Shown here: positions 9,087 through 17,264 of the stretch, piece by piece | Position numbering within the stretch: position 1 is the stretch's first letter | Layout of the letters: each line of letters starts with the position of its first letter | From: a virus | Reading direction: 5' to 3' (one strand) | IMG/VR virus record: IMGVR_UViG_3300023210_000160 | Span: 1-28,503 of that record | DNA length: 28,503 nucleotides | Notes under the pieces: generated by a model | Databases searched by the model: none | The model's input: only the letters and a program-made list of their open reading frames with translations | Told to the model about the DNA's origin: nothing | Made by a program: the position numbers and the translations under genes

Positions 9087-9101
9087 AATTATTAATTTTG
9101 T

Positions 9102-9121
9102 GTAAGGACCATTACCCTTAC
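9102..9121 (-). promoter_or_regulatory. Leader hairpin just upstream of the 400-aa gene
   Basis: In the 125-base gap before this gene, GTAAGG and CCTTAC form a 6-bp stem with an 8-base loop, ending ~15 bases before the ATG. A second small stem (GTAAC/GTTAC, 9159-9174) lies further upstream. The rest of the gap is A/T-rich and could hold a promoter, but no convincing hexamers were identified. Confidence 0.4.
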
Positions 9122-9211
9122 TGGTTATAAATAAAGATTTTAACAGTTTACTCTGCTCGTAACTTATGTGTTACTATAATAATATAATCAATTTTTATTA
9201 GAAATCATATA

Positions 9212-9916
9212 TTAATTATTTCTTTCTGCTGCTTGAACACCTCTTTGTGCTTGATACATATTTTCTATATCACCAGCAATTAATGCTGCAGTGTCATCTA
9301 ACATAACTTCTACTAAGTCATCTTTAAATTGACAATTTACATTTGTGGTACTTGTTAATCCTGTATAAGGATCAACACAACCTTCTACTTGTATTAGTAC
9401 AGGTTTTTCATAATAAGTCAATATAGGATTAACAATATTAAAATTGCTAGTCCTATATATTCTTATTGTATTTCCTAGCATAGTACAAAATGTTTCACCC
9501 CAATCAAAATCTGGATTTTTTAATGGATCCCTTAATAACAATGATACATTTGCTTCTTCAGCTAAATATACAGTCATTGACCTTGGTGTACAACAATCAT
9601 CTTTTGCTTGTGTAGTAACACGTTTAAATTCAAGATATGTATCTACTGGAAAATTATTTGACTGAAAGTAATCATCTGTCTCAGCACCAGTAAGGCTTAA
9701 CTCTCTAAGTAATGGTTGTAAATCATCTATTCTTTTTTTAGATAATTCATCACCTTCCTTATACATGTTTCCACCATGTAGATTTCTTCTACACCACTCT
9801 ATTTGTGCTTTATTAAAAGCCTCAACAAATTGCCAACACTCTATATTATCATAGTCATTGCTGTCTAGCTTATTAAGCCTTTGTTTTAATTTAATTAAGA
9901 GTGTACTATTTTCCAT
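9212..9916 (-). CDS. Putative head-tail connector / adaptor (234 aa)
   Basis: The N-terminal helices (LLIKLKQRLNKLDSNDYDNI and FVEAFNKAQIEWCRRN) are followed by a beta-rich centre (NTIRIYRTSNFNIVNPILTY). A C-terminal segment, FKDDLVEVMLDDTAALIAGD, resembles the 'Asp-Asp-x-Val-Glu ... Ala-x-x-Ile-Ala-x-Asp' ends of connector-like proteins in other Bacteroidetes phages. Six Cys residues are present, including DDCCTP. Its place a few genes after the capsid gene suits a connector ring protein. The call combines position with a weak sequence resemblance. Confidence 0.55.
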   Translation of the reverse strand: MENSTLLIKLKQRLNKLDSNDYDNIECWQFVEAFNKAQIEWCRRNLHGGNMYKEGDELSKKRIDDLQPLLRELSLTGAETDDYFQSNNFPVDTYLEFKRVTTQAKDDCCTPRSMTVYLAEEANVSLLLRDPLKNPDFDWGETFCTMLGNTIRIYRTSNFNIVNPILTYYEKPVLIQVEGCVDPYTGLTSTTNVNCQFKDDLVEVMLDDTAALIAGDIENMYQAQRGVQAAERNN

Positions 9917-9927
9917 TAGTTATATGT

Positions 9928-10947
9928 TTATGAATTCCAATATGGTTCTATCTTATCCATTAAAGAAAGAAGTTCATCTTCATTATCCGGCTTCTGTAAA
10001 AACTCAAGAACTTCAGATGGTCTTTTACCCATTCTGATACCACTATCAATTGGTTCAATCCATCCTCCAGCTTTTGTTGTAATAAACCTATAATATAAAC
10101 CATCTTTAATTAATGCTCTAATTTTTAATTCTTCCATATCAAGTTGAGAAACATCTAAAAACTGTTGTGCAGCTCTTTTTTTGTTTGACTCTCCACCATG
10201 ACCATTAACATATGCATCCATGTTTTCATACATGACATCATTAGGTGTATTCTTTGTATACTGTACACTGTCTACATCTGCTACTTTAGCTACATACATT
10301 AATTTTGTAGGATTAGTATCATACAAACTTTGTAAAGCAGACAAAGCTTTATTCTTTAATTTAGTTAATTCAGTTCTTGTTGTAAGAGTTTCTTCAACAG
10401 TATCTAAATAAAACTTAGGATTATTTTGTGATTTCTTAGCTTCTTTTAATGATCCTGCAACAATAGAAAATCCACCTGCTCTAATTGCATGAAGTTTAAT
10501 TCTATCATATGGATCTACTTCACCATCTAAAAACACTGGATCATTACCACATCTTAAACTAATTTTATCCCAAAATTTAGAGTTATCTGGTTTCATAACA
10601 GTTAACTTATTCCAAAAATCTTTATCATCTGGATCAACTACATTTGCAGCTAACTCAGCTTCAAGCTCAGAAACTACTTTTCTAATTTCTGCAATCTTAG
10701 CCTTTTTTTCTTTAGGAGGTAACATTTTTACTTTTGGATCAAATTCATTCAATCCAGTAATGTACCTCTTCACTCCGTTCATCTCTAAACATGCAAGTGA
10801 CTCCTCATGAAATACCCCATCATGCAGGGATAGTCCGTAAGTTTCTAAACCCATATTCTCCTTATTAGGATTAAAATACGGTCTTATAGCAATAGTGCTA
10901 GTCTTTTTTGTATGTTGATACTTTTCAACAATTGTGTAATCTTCCAT
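9928..10947 (-). CDS. Hypothetical structural-region protein (339 aa)
   Basis: This Lys/Glu/Asp-rich, mostly helical protein has a predicted coiled coil around residues 80-105 (KEKKAKIAEIRKVVSELEAE). The C-terminal third (MEELKIRALIKDGLYYRFIT then GGWIEPIDSGIRMGKRPSEV) is more globular. No family is recognised. It lies between the capsid/accessory genes and the putative connector, so it could be an internal virion protein or a completion protein. It ends 11 bases before the next gene's ATG. The 116-base gap before its own start separates it from the 84-aa gene. Confidence 0.6.
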   Translation of the reverse strand: MEDYTIVEKYQHTKKTSTIAIRPYFNPNKENMGLETYGLSLHDGVFHEESLACLEMNGVKRYITGLNEFDPKVKMLPPKEKKAKIAEIRKVVSELEAELAANVVDPDDKDFWNKLTVMKPDNSKFWDKISLRCGNDPVFLDGEVDPYDRIKLHAIRAGGFSIVAGSLKEAKKSQNNPKFYLDTVEETLTTRTELTKLKNKALSALQSLYDTNPTKLMYVAKVADVDSVQYTKNTPNDVMYENMDAYVNGHGGESNKKRAAQQFLDVSQLDMEELKIRALIKDGLYYRFITTKAGGWIEPIDSGIRMGKRPSEVLEFLQKPDNEDELLSLMDKIEPYWNS

Positions 10948-11032
10948 TTTTTGGTTTTTAAAAATTAATAATTATTACTCTAGTCAAATTGTATACCGTA
11001 GCATACGCTTCTATTATTACTAATATTTCTAA

Positions 11033-11052
11033 AGCAAGGTTTAACCCTTGCT
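11033..11052 (-). terminator. Hairpin after the 84-aa gene (weak terminator or processing site)
   Basis: AGCAAGG and CCTTGCT form a perfect 7-bp stem with a 6-base loop, starting 12 bases past the stop of the 84-aa gene. The sequence that follows on the minus strand (TTAGAAATATT) is only moderately U-rich, so it may be a leaky terminator or an RNA-processing or stability hairpin. Confidence 0.45.
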
Positions 11053-11063
11053 AAAGTATTTGA

Positions 11064-11318
11064 CTATTCTTCTTCAACTACTGGTATAACAACTTTAAGT
11101 AAGCCTGCTGTATGATATATATCTCCTGTCTTTAGTCCTGCTGCAATTGCTGCTGCATTATCTAAATACGAAGAAGAAACAGCCACATCACGTATCCAAG
11201 ATATTACTTCATTTACATGTAGTAATCTTGCGTTTCCTGTTTCTGCTCTTGATACACCTTCATAAGCTGGGCTCTCAAATTGTTGCTTCAACTTAGTTAT
11301 TTGTTTTGGTGCTGCCAT
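11064..11318 (-). CDS. Small virion-associated protein (84 aa)
   Basis: The C-terminal half, YLDNAAAIAAGLKTGDIYHT then AGLLKVVIPVV, is a short module I recognise from small phage structural proteins ('DxAAAxAAGLxxGDxYrT...LxVV'), often adjacent to capsid genes. The N-terminal half is polar and helical. It lies directly downstream of the capsid gene, beyond that gene's terminator. A head decoration, fibre-linker or minor capsid role is likely, but which is unknown. Confidence 0.65.
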   Translation of the reverse strand: MAAPKQITKLKQQFESPAYEGVSRAETGNARLLHVNEVISWIRDVAVSSSYLDNAAAIAAGLKTGDIYHTAGLLKVVIPVVEEE

Positions 11319-11335
11319 GATTGTTATATTTATTA

Positions 11336-11376
11336 GTTAAAAATAAAAAGGGAGGAGGTATTAGCCCCTCCCCTTT
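11336..11376 (-). terminator. Terminator after the major capsid gene
   Basis: On the minus strand AAAGGGGAGG pairs with CCTCCCTTT (nine pairs, one bulged G) around an ~11-base loop, followed by TTTTATTTTT. It starts 12 bases after the capsid stop codon and would end an abundant capsid transcript. Confidence 0.8.
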
Positions 11377-11387
11377 AATTATAGTTC

Positions 11388-13007
11388 CTAGAATGATCCT
11401 CCTGTTACAGGATTTCTCATTACAATTTTAAGAACTTTGGTTGGATCTTTAACCCAAATAGCTGGCATAGTCTGAGTCATATAAACTCTATATCCATTAA
11501 ACTGACCAGTAGATGCAAACCCTTGAGTTCTTCCCATGTAGTCCATAGTACCATTTTGGTAGAACCACTTAAGTTGATTATCCCAAGAAAGTTTCAACAA
11601 GTGAATGTTGTCATTTCCTTCATCAGTTACATCAAAGATAATAAAGCTAAATGAACTTAGAGGTCTACCATCAATTAATGGATTCTCAATGTCATTCGTG
11701 TTTAAGTTATCAAATGCTGGATTCAATACAAACTTAACGTTAGCTAAGAATGGAATAGTAAAGCTTGTGTAAGCAAAACCATAATCTAAATCCATACCAG
11801 AACCTTTAACCGCTCCTATATCAGATGCATTTTGAACTAGACCTGAACCATACACTTCATCAGCAATTGCTTTGTTGATTAATTGCATACCTCCAATACC
11901 TGTTTGTACAACAAGTGATCTTTGTGGGTCTGGCCCTTTAAACTCAACTTTACCTTGGTAGAAGTTGTAAAGTTCAGATTTAAACATGTCAAGAGTAAAT
12001 GATGACTTGTTATATACTCTCTTGAAAGAGTTATCTAACTGTGACCATAAACCTACAGATAATCTAATATCATCTGGTCCGTCTTGTTTAATTCTACCAC
12101 CTTTACCCCACATTAGGTAAGTTTCAATATCCGTTGCAATTTTAGATAAGTGAGCTGCTTCCATATTTGTAATGAAAGTTCTTGTAAGAGTTCCATTCTC
12201 AAATGCCTCTCTAGCTCCTGCTTTACCCATATTTGCTACAAGCCCTTCAATACTAGGTACTGATGGATTGTTTGGATCTGTGTTGAAGTTTCTCCAGATT
12301 TCAGTAACAGGTACAGTACCATCAGCATTTAATCCGCCTTTGATCATTAAATCTGCTCTTGAAGAAATTGAATAGTGTACGTGTGCTTCTGCTCCTCCTA
12401 CAAAGTTGTAGAATTCACGGAAACCAGAACCTGTTTCAATGTCAGAGAATCTTTCTCCGTACTCACCTCTTGCAGAACCTTTTCTGAAGAACTTTGTACC
12501 TTTAGCTAAATACTTGTTATCCAAGATAGCCGCATTGTTGTTGTTAACTAATTGAACAGTGTAAACAAAACCGTCACCTGCTGGGATAATATCATCAGCT
12601 GTGATGTAAAGTTCAAGTCCATTATACTTATCATAAGTAATAATGTCACCATGTCCAAAAGTTCTTTTATTAATTTTGATCTTAAATGTTGTACCATCTA
12701 CACCTTTGTTTGCGTTACCTGGTTCAATATCCGCTACTACGTAGGGAAGATCTTGTGCAATAGGAGTTTGCCACTTGTACTCACCTCTAGCGTTATCCAC
12801 CATGATTGTATTCTTTCCACCGAATGAAGCCATTTGATACAAAGGCATTTCTACCTTTTGGGTCATAGCCCATAAATCAATTGGTCCCATATCCATAGGC
12901 TCAGGGTTACCAAGCATTTGGGTAAGGTGATAAGAATCAACATGAGAACTAGCTTTGTAGCTTGTATCACGTAGGAAAATCCCATTATTTAAAACTGGAG
13001 TTGCCAT
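11388..13007 (-). CDS. Major capsid protein
   Basis: This 539-aa protein follows the portal and the acidic scaffold-like protein, the usual order for capsid genes. It has the mixed alpha/beta character of an HK97-fold capsid protein, with an extended N-terminal arm (MATPVLNNGIFLRDTSYK), a long middle section with an IETYLMWGKGGR helix, and a C-terminal beta-rich region ending IVMRNPVTGGSF. It is longer than a minimal HK97-fold protein, so it may contain an inserted domain, perhaps around residues 85-175 where short beta strands dominate. A strong terminator follows it. The call rests on order, size and expression layout more than on a single motif. Confidence 0.85.
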   Translation of the reverse strand: MATPVLNNGIFLRDTSYKASSHVDSYHLTQMLGNPEPMDMGPIDLWAMTQKVEMPLYQMASFGGKNTIMVDNARGEYKWQTPIAQDLPYVVADIEPGNANKGVDGTTFKIKINKRTFGHGDIITYDKYNGLELYITADDIIPAGDGFVYTVQLVNNNNAAILDNKYLAKGTKFFRKGSARGEYGERFSDIETGSGFREFYNFVGGAEAHVHYSISSRADLMIKGGLNADGTVPVTEIWRNFNTDPNNPSVPSIEGLVANMGKAGAREAFENGTLTRTFITNMEAAHLSKIATDIETYLMWGKGGRIKQDGPDDIRLSVGLWSQLDNSFKRVYNKSSFTLDMFKSELYNFYQGKVEFKGPDPQRSLVVQTGIGGMQLINKAIADEVYGSGLVQNASDIGAVKGSGMDLDYGFAYTSFTIPFLANVKFVLNPAFDNLNTNDIENPLIDGRPLSSFSFIIFDVTDEGNDNIHLLKLSWDNQLKWFYQNGTMDYMGRTQGFASTGQFNGYRVYMTQTMPAIWVKDPTKVLKIVMRNPVTGGSF

Positions 13008-13068
13008 AATTTTTGATTGTTTTTGTTGTTAATAATTAATTTACTGTTTATATTTAATTTACTTCTAA

Positions 13069-14373
13069 TTAAATTCTTTTAAATATGTTGGTTGGTCTTT
13101 GAATCTTTCTTTTTGAACTTTTCTTAGTAGCTTCTTTTTCAGCTTGATTAACACCTAATGATGCTCCTCCTACATTTGATTGTTCACTTTTCAATTTTCT
13201 AACCGTTTTCTCAACACTCTTTTGTGCACCTTTATCCATTATCTTAGCTTTATAACCTGTTGGATCTTGTAACAACCACAGGGCTTCTGATATTAATGAA
13301 TAGTTTGGTTCCACAAATTGATATTTTTCTAGCAAGTGACCTAATAGATTAGTATTACGTCCACTAACTGATGGATAATTAGGTTGAACTAAACCATTAT
13401 ATAACATGGCTTGAGTTTTTCTATCTACTTTGATATCTCCCAATTGTCCTTCTTTTAATGTCTCATATACATTTTTCATGTATGCTTGAGATGCATTTTC
13501 TTGTTGTTTCTTTTTAAGCTCTTGCTCTTCAAGTTTTTGTGCAACAACTTTTTCTTGCATCTTATCTAGCTTTGGTTTGAACTTATTTGCTTGTGTTTCA
13601 AGCTTACCTAAGTCTTTCCAAATTTCTATTTCTTCTTGAATATCTTCAGCAGTACCATATCCAGTAGCACTTAAATATTCTTTGATTACTCTTTCTTGTC
13701 CACTTACAGACTTAGTATCAATAGTTTTTGTTTCTTCTACTTGACCAAGTGTGGTAAACAAACCTTTTAAATCTTTACCTCCATCAGCTACATACTTAGC
13801 AGCTATTTGCAATTCTTGTGGTAAACTTTGAAAAAATTGTTTTGGAGTTTCTCTTCTGACTTGATTAGCTTTTTCTTCTAAGTTTGCTTGAATGAGTTCT
13901 TCCCAATCCTTAGCAGAATAATCTTCTAAATCTTTATCATCATCAAAAGGAACTATCTTATCATCTTTAATAAGTTTAGAAAATACATCAGATATCCCTG
14001 ATATAGATTTTCTACCTCTTTTTTCCTTTTCTTCTAAAACTTCTTCAGTTTCTTCTTGTCCAAGTTCTCCAAAAATGTCTTCAACACTTTCTGTTGAAGT
14101 TTCTTTTTTCTCTTCTGCTACAATTTCTTCTTCTGAAGTTTCTTCTTTTTCTTCTGATTTAGCTAGTACATCTGTTGCACCATCTTTATCAGGATCAGCA
14201 AATGACATGTCAGCTTTTTCATTTAATCCAGAGAAGATATTTTTTTGTTTAGATTTATCATCTTGTAACATATCAGCACCGCTTGGAGCAGCATTGAATA
14301 TCTCATCTAAATTAATTTCTACATTTTGTGCTACATTGCTTTTCACAGGCTGTGTTTCTGTTGTTGTACTCAT
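13069..14373 (-). CDS. Scaffolding protein
   Basis: This 434-aa protein between portal and capsid genes has the classic scaffold layout. A highly acidic, low-complexity N-terminal half carries runs such as EEKEETSEEEIVAEEKKETS. A helical coiled-coil segment follows at about residues 255-290 (ANKFKPKLDKMQEKVVAQK). The C-terminus is strongly basic (KKSSKRKIQRPTNIFKRI), suited to contacting the acidic inner capsid surface. It would guide capsid assembly and then leave or be degraded. No protease motif was found. The 129-base gap upstream contains a promoter-like pair and a palindrome, so expression may be controlled separately from the portal. Confidence 0.8.
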   Translation of the reverse strand: MSTTTETQPVKSNVAQNVEINLDEIFNAAPSGADMLQDDKSKQKNIFSGLNEKADMSFADPDKDGATDVLAKSEEKEETSEEEIVAEEKKETSTESVEDIFGELGQEETEEVLEEKEKRGRKSISGISDVFSKLIKDDKIVPFDDDKDLEDYSAKDWEELIQANLEEKANQVRRETPKQFFQSLPQELQIAAKYVADGGKDLKGLFTTLGQVEETKTIDTKSVSGQERVIKEYLSATGYGTAEDIQEEIEIWKDLGKLETQANKFKPKLDKMQEKVVAQKLEEQELKKKQQENASQAYMKNVYETLKEGQLGDIKVDRKTQAMLYNGLVQPNYPSVSGRNTNLLGHLLEKYQFVEPNYSLISEALWLLQDPTGYKAKIMDKGAQKSVEKTVRKLKSEQSNVGGASLGVNQAEKEATKKSSKRKIQRPTNIFKRI

Positions 14374-14414
14374 AATATTCGTTGGTTTTAATATTAATTA
14401 CTTCTTACATAAAT

Positions 14415-14446
14415 AATATAAGAAATGTTTCTCATATAATTGTCAA
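14415..14446 (-). promoter_or_regulatory. Putative promoter with a palindromic operator before the scaffold gene
   Basis: On the minus strand TTGACA (14441-14446) and TATATT (14415-14420) are separated by 20 bases. The spacer is almost entirely a 22-bp inverted repeat (14416-14437): ATATGAGAAA, centre CA, TTTCTTATAT, with one mismatch. A near-perfect palindrome lying between promoter-like boxes is what a dimeric repressor site would look like. It lies ~45 bases upstream of the scaffold ATG. The long spacer is unusual for sigma-70 but not for Bacteroidetes-type promoters. Confidence 0.45.
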
Positions 14447-14490
14447 GTTAAACTTAAAAAATTTTATTAAAAGTGAAAGTTTATTGCAGT

Positions 14491-14507
14491 ATATAGCTAA
14501 CGCTACT
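14491..14507. repeat. 17-base repeat copy 1 (ATATAGCTAACGCTACT)
   Basis: This exact 17-mer covers the stop codon of the portal gene (opposite strand) and recurs in the same orientation at 26745-26761 in a non-coding gap. Its core forms a 4-bp stem (TAGC/GCTA). Chance recurrence of 17 bases in 28.5 kb is unlikely, though AT bias raises it somewhat. Confidence 0.6.
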
Positions 14508-17253
14508 TTTTGTCCTTACTATTTTTGACATCATACTTGTTTTTATTCTCTCTTGCTATTTGAAGTTTAGTATCAGCTATTTGTTTTGACGCTGCAATTT
14601 TTTCTCTTTCAACAGTAAGTCTACTATTTTCTTGAGCTGATTTGACTGCACTTTCTTGACGTTTAAAGTTCATCTGCTCTCTATATTGAGTAGACTCTTT
14701 AATATCTTTCATAGCATCTTGATAATCAGATTGTTGATTTTGATTTAAATCAACCATTGACCCATATCCAGCTGATCTAATTTCAGCTAGTAATACATCA
14801 TTCTTTCTATCTTTGTCATTTTCTGCCATTTCAACTTGAAGTTTTTGTTGCTCTTCTTGAGCTTTAGCTTGAAGTTGTTGCTCTTGCATTTGACGTTGCT
14901 GCTGCATATCTTGCTCTCTTTGTTTTTGAAGTCTTGTTTCAGAGTCTTTGAGTATGTCAGATACTTCTGCAATTGAGTCTGCTTTAACAATATTACCTAA
15001 CTCATATATACTTGCTCCTGAAGTATTGTTAGTTAATGCCATTTGTTTTAAGTTTTCTAAAATGGCTCTATGGTTAGTTTTAGTTGTAGCAAATACATTA
15101 AAATCTCTAAGTAATAAATCAGTACCATTTATAGTAAAGTTAACTTTCTCAGCTTCTGTAGATATATATTGTAGCCTAACACTTGGGTTAGTACTATAAT
15201 AATATTGTGCTAAGTCAGTTCTCATTTGATGTATACGTGGCATCAAGTGATCAGAGTGTTGTACAAAGTACATTTCTGTTTGTGCATATGATTGTTGCAT
15301 AGCTTGTACCACTCCTGTAGCCGTTTGAGCTGATACAGCTCCACCTAGACGTTGTGGATTAATTCCTATAGCATCAAAACATTGTTGTTTAAAATAATTT
15401 GCAAGTTGAATTCTAGACATCAATCTACTTGTCTGCTCCATGTTTAGAGTTTGATAGTGATTGAAGTTAGTTGCATTCTCAGTATTTGTAATAGATGTAT
15501 CAAGAGGTAGCATTTGAAAATCTTTCATTGCTACATATGCTTTTGCATAATTGTTCTTACCCCAATCCTCACCCATAGAGTGACGTGGTAAAGCATTTTG
15601 ATCAAACATTATTACTGTTCCTAATTCATCTATTAGAATGTCAGCAATCTGGTTATTAACCATATTATATCCAACTTGATATGCTTTCATCAAATCTACT
15701 AAAGATGTAGATCTTGTATTTCTATCAGAAAACACTCTTCCTTCTACAGGTAGTTTACAACCATATAAAGAGTTATCTCCCTTAAACTGAAAAGGTAATC
15801 TGCCAGGTTTAGTTCTATTAATTCCTATGTATATAGGATTAATGTTATCACCCATAGTTGATTGCCACATTGCTGGTAAGTTAGGACCAATCTTTACACC
15901 ACCCCAAACTTCATTAATCCATATCCAGTCTATATGTTCACCTTGTAATAAGTTTTCTTTTGTTTTATGTTTAAATATAGAAGTATCATATATGGGCTTT
16001 TTTGTAACCTTAAATGTCTCATCTATAATCTCTTGCGTAACTTCTCCATCATCTTCAATTTTTGTAAGATGACCTACTTTCCTTTGAGTTTTCCAATATA
16101 TAGTTGCAACTCTCATCAAGTTACCTTCACCCCACATTGAAACATCTTCATTTTCATTTAATATCTCACTAAGTATATCTCCACCTGCTTCTGGATTATT
16201 CCAATAGTTAGATGTAAACTGTCTATAGGCTAATCCTGGTGCATTAGTATTCCACTCATGTGATCTTGTTGCATCATAGTAAGCCCCATCATTCTGGTAA
16301 CCACTAACTTGATATTGTGCTGATCTTGCTGGATAGATCTTTTGTAAGGATTCAAGTTGTTTACTATCCATTAGATATCCGTATCTGTCTACTACATCTG
16401 AGACAGTCATTAGATCTACTTTACCTGCATAGTTTGAATCTGCTATATATCTTTGGTCTGGAGATTTTTGATAGAAAGTTAATACTGGATTCCATAGCTC
16501 TACATCATAGTCATCTTCAAGCATTCTAAAATGCCAAAATTCTCTATCTGCAATAAGCATATCTTGAAATCCTCTTTCTTCAAGTTCTTGCATTTTAAAT
16601 CTTTCTTCATCTACTGCAAGTTGGTGGGATGCCCACTCTTCTACCATGCTTCTATAAGACTTACTAAAAAAGTCTTCTATTTCTGGTAATGATTTTAATG
16701 CCTCTGGAGATAATTGCTCTTGTGATTCTTTTGAACCAGGATCTGCACCCATCTCAATCATTCTACGTACTAGGTTTGCTTCAGCATCAGCTAATAAAGA
16801 TTCTTCTATTTGAATTTTCTTTTGCTCAAGCATTTCATTGTATGATGCATCATCTACAGCTCTAAATTGAACCTTAGAATATCTTTTAGCAAATTCTCCT
16901 GTAAGTACATTTATAACATTTGGTACAATTGGATAAAACTTTAGCTCTAGTGCAGAATCATTTTCTGCTGTAAGGGTATCCATAAGATCTTTATATTCAT
17001 TGTCTGGTTCAACAATGTAATCAGTCTTATCAATAATACCTTTAGCAAGTTTATAATTTTTAAGTAGTCTTCTAGAATTAACACGCAAAAACTCAATACC
17101 CTGGAGCTCTAACCAATCTAAATTCCATGCAGCCCAATCATCTGTTTTTTCTTTATATGGTAAGAACTGAACCGGTTGGGTTAAGCTAGAGAATGTAGGC
17201 CCGCCTTCAGCTTTTGCCCCATTCTTCATTTGCATTGCGTTTAATACTCTCAT
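14503..17253 (-). CDS. Portal protein
   Basis: This 916-aa protein directly follows the terminase gene. The large, mixed alpha/beta sequence has features of portals: an N-terminal stretch describing membrane-free helical and beta blocks, a central region with SLVDLMKAYQVGYNMVNNQI and LMSRIQLANYFKQQCFDAIG (typical portal stem/clip-type helices), then PQRLGGAVSAQTATG. The last ~155 residues form a Gln/Glu/Lys-rich coiled coil (e.g. QQQRQMQEQQLQAKAQEEQQ). That makes it longer than most portals and might extend into the capsid. It would form the DNA entry ring and dock the terminase. Its start is 11 bases from the terminase stop. Confidence 0.9.
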   Translation of the reverse strand: MRVLNAMQMKNGAKAEGGPTFSSLTQPVQFLPYKEKTDDWAAWNLDWLELQGIEFLRVNSRRLLKNYKLAKGIIDKTDYIVEPDNEYKDLMDTLTAENDSALELKFYPIVPNVINVLTGEFAKRYSKVQFRAVDDASYNEMLEQKKIQIEESLLADAEANLVRRMIEMGADPGSKESQEQLSPEALKSLPEIEDFFSKSYRSMVEEWASHQLAVDEERFKMQELEERGFQDMLIADREFWHFRMLEDDYDVELWNPVLTFYQKSPDQRYIADSNYAGKVDLMTVSDVVDRYGYLMDSKQLESLQKIYPARSAQYQVSGYQNDGAYYDATRSHEWNTNAPGLAYRQFTSNYWNNPEAGGDILSEILNENEDVSMWGEGNLMRVATIYWKTQRKVGHLTKIEDDGEVTQEIIDETFKVTKKPIYDTSIFKHKTKENLLQGEHIDWIWINEVWGGVKIGPNLPAMWQSTMGDNINPIYIGINRTKPGRLPFQFKGDNSLYGCKLPVEGRVFSDRNTRSTSLVDLMKAYQVGYNMVNNQIADILIDELGTVIMFDQNALPRHSMGEDWGKNNYAKAYVAMKDFQMLPLDTSITNTENATNFNHYQTLNMEQTSRLMSRIQLANYFKQQCFDAIGINPQRLGGAVSAQTATGVVQAMQQSYAQTEMYFVQHSDHLMPRIHQMRTDLAQYYYSTNPSVRLQYISTEAEKVNFTINGTDLLLRDFNVFATTKTNHRAILENLKQMALTNNTSGASIYELGNIVKADSIAEVSDILKDSETRLQKQREQDMQQQRQMQEQQLQAKAQEEQQKLQVEMAENDKDRKNDVLLAEIRSAGYGSMVDLNQNQQSDYQDAMKDIKESTQYREQMNFKRQESAVKSAQENSRLTVEREKIAASKQIADTKLQIARENKNKYDVKNSKDKK

Positions 17254-17264
17254 ACCTGTTTAGT

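Noticed and set aside
14787-14990. Alternative-frame Lys/Leu-rich ORF inside the portal coiled coil
   Set aside because: Low-complexity A-rich coding sequence of the portal generates it; no protein-like features.
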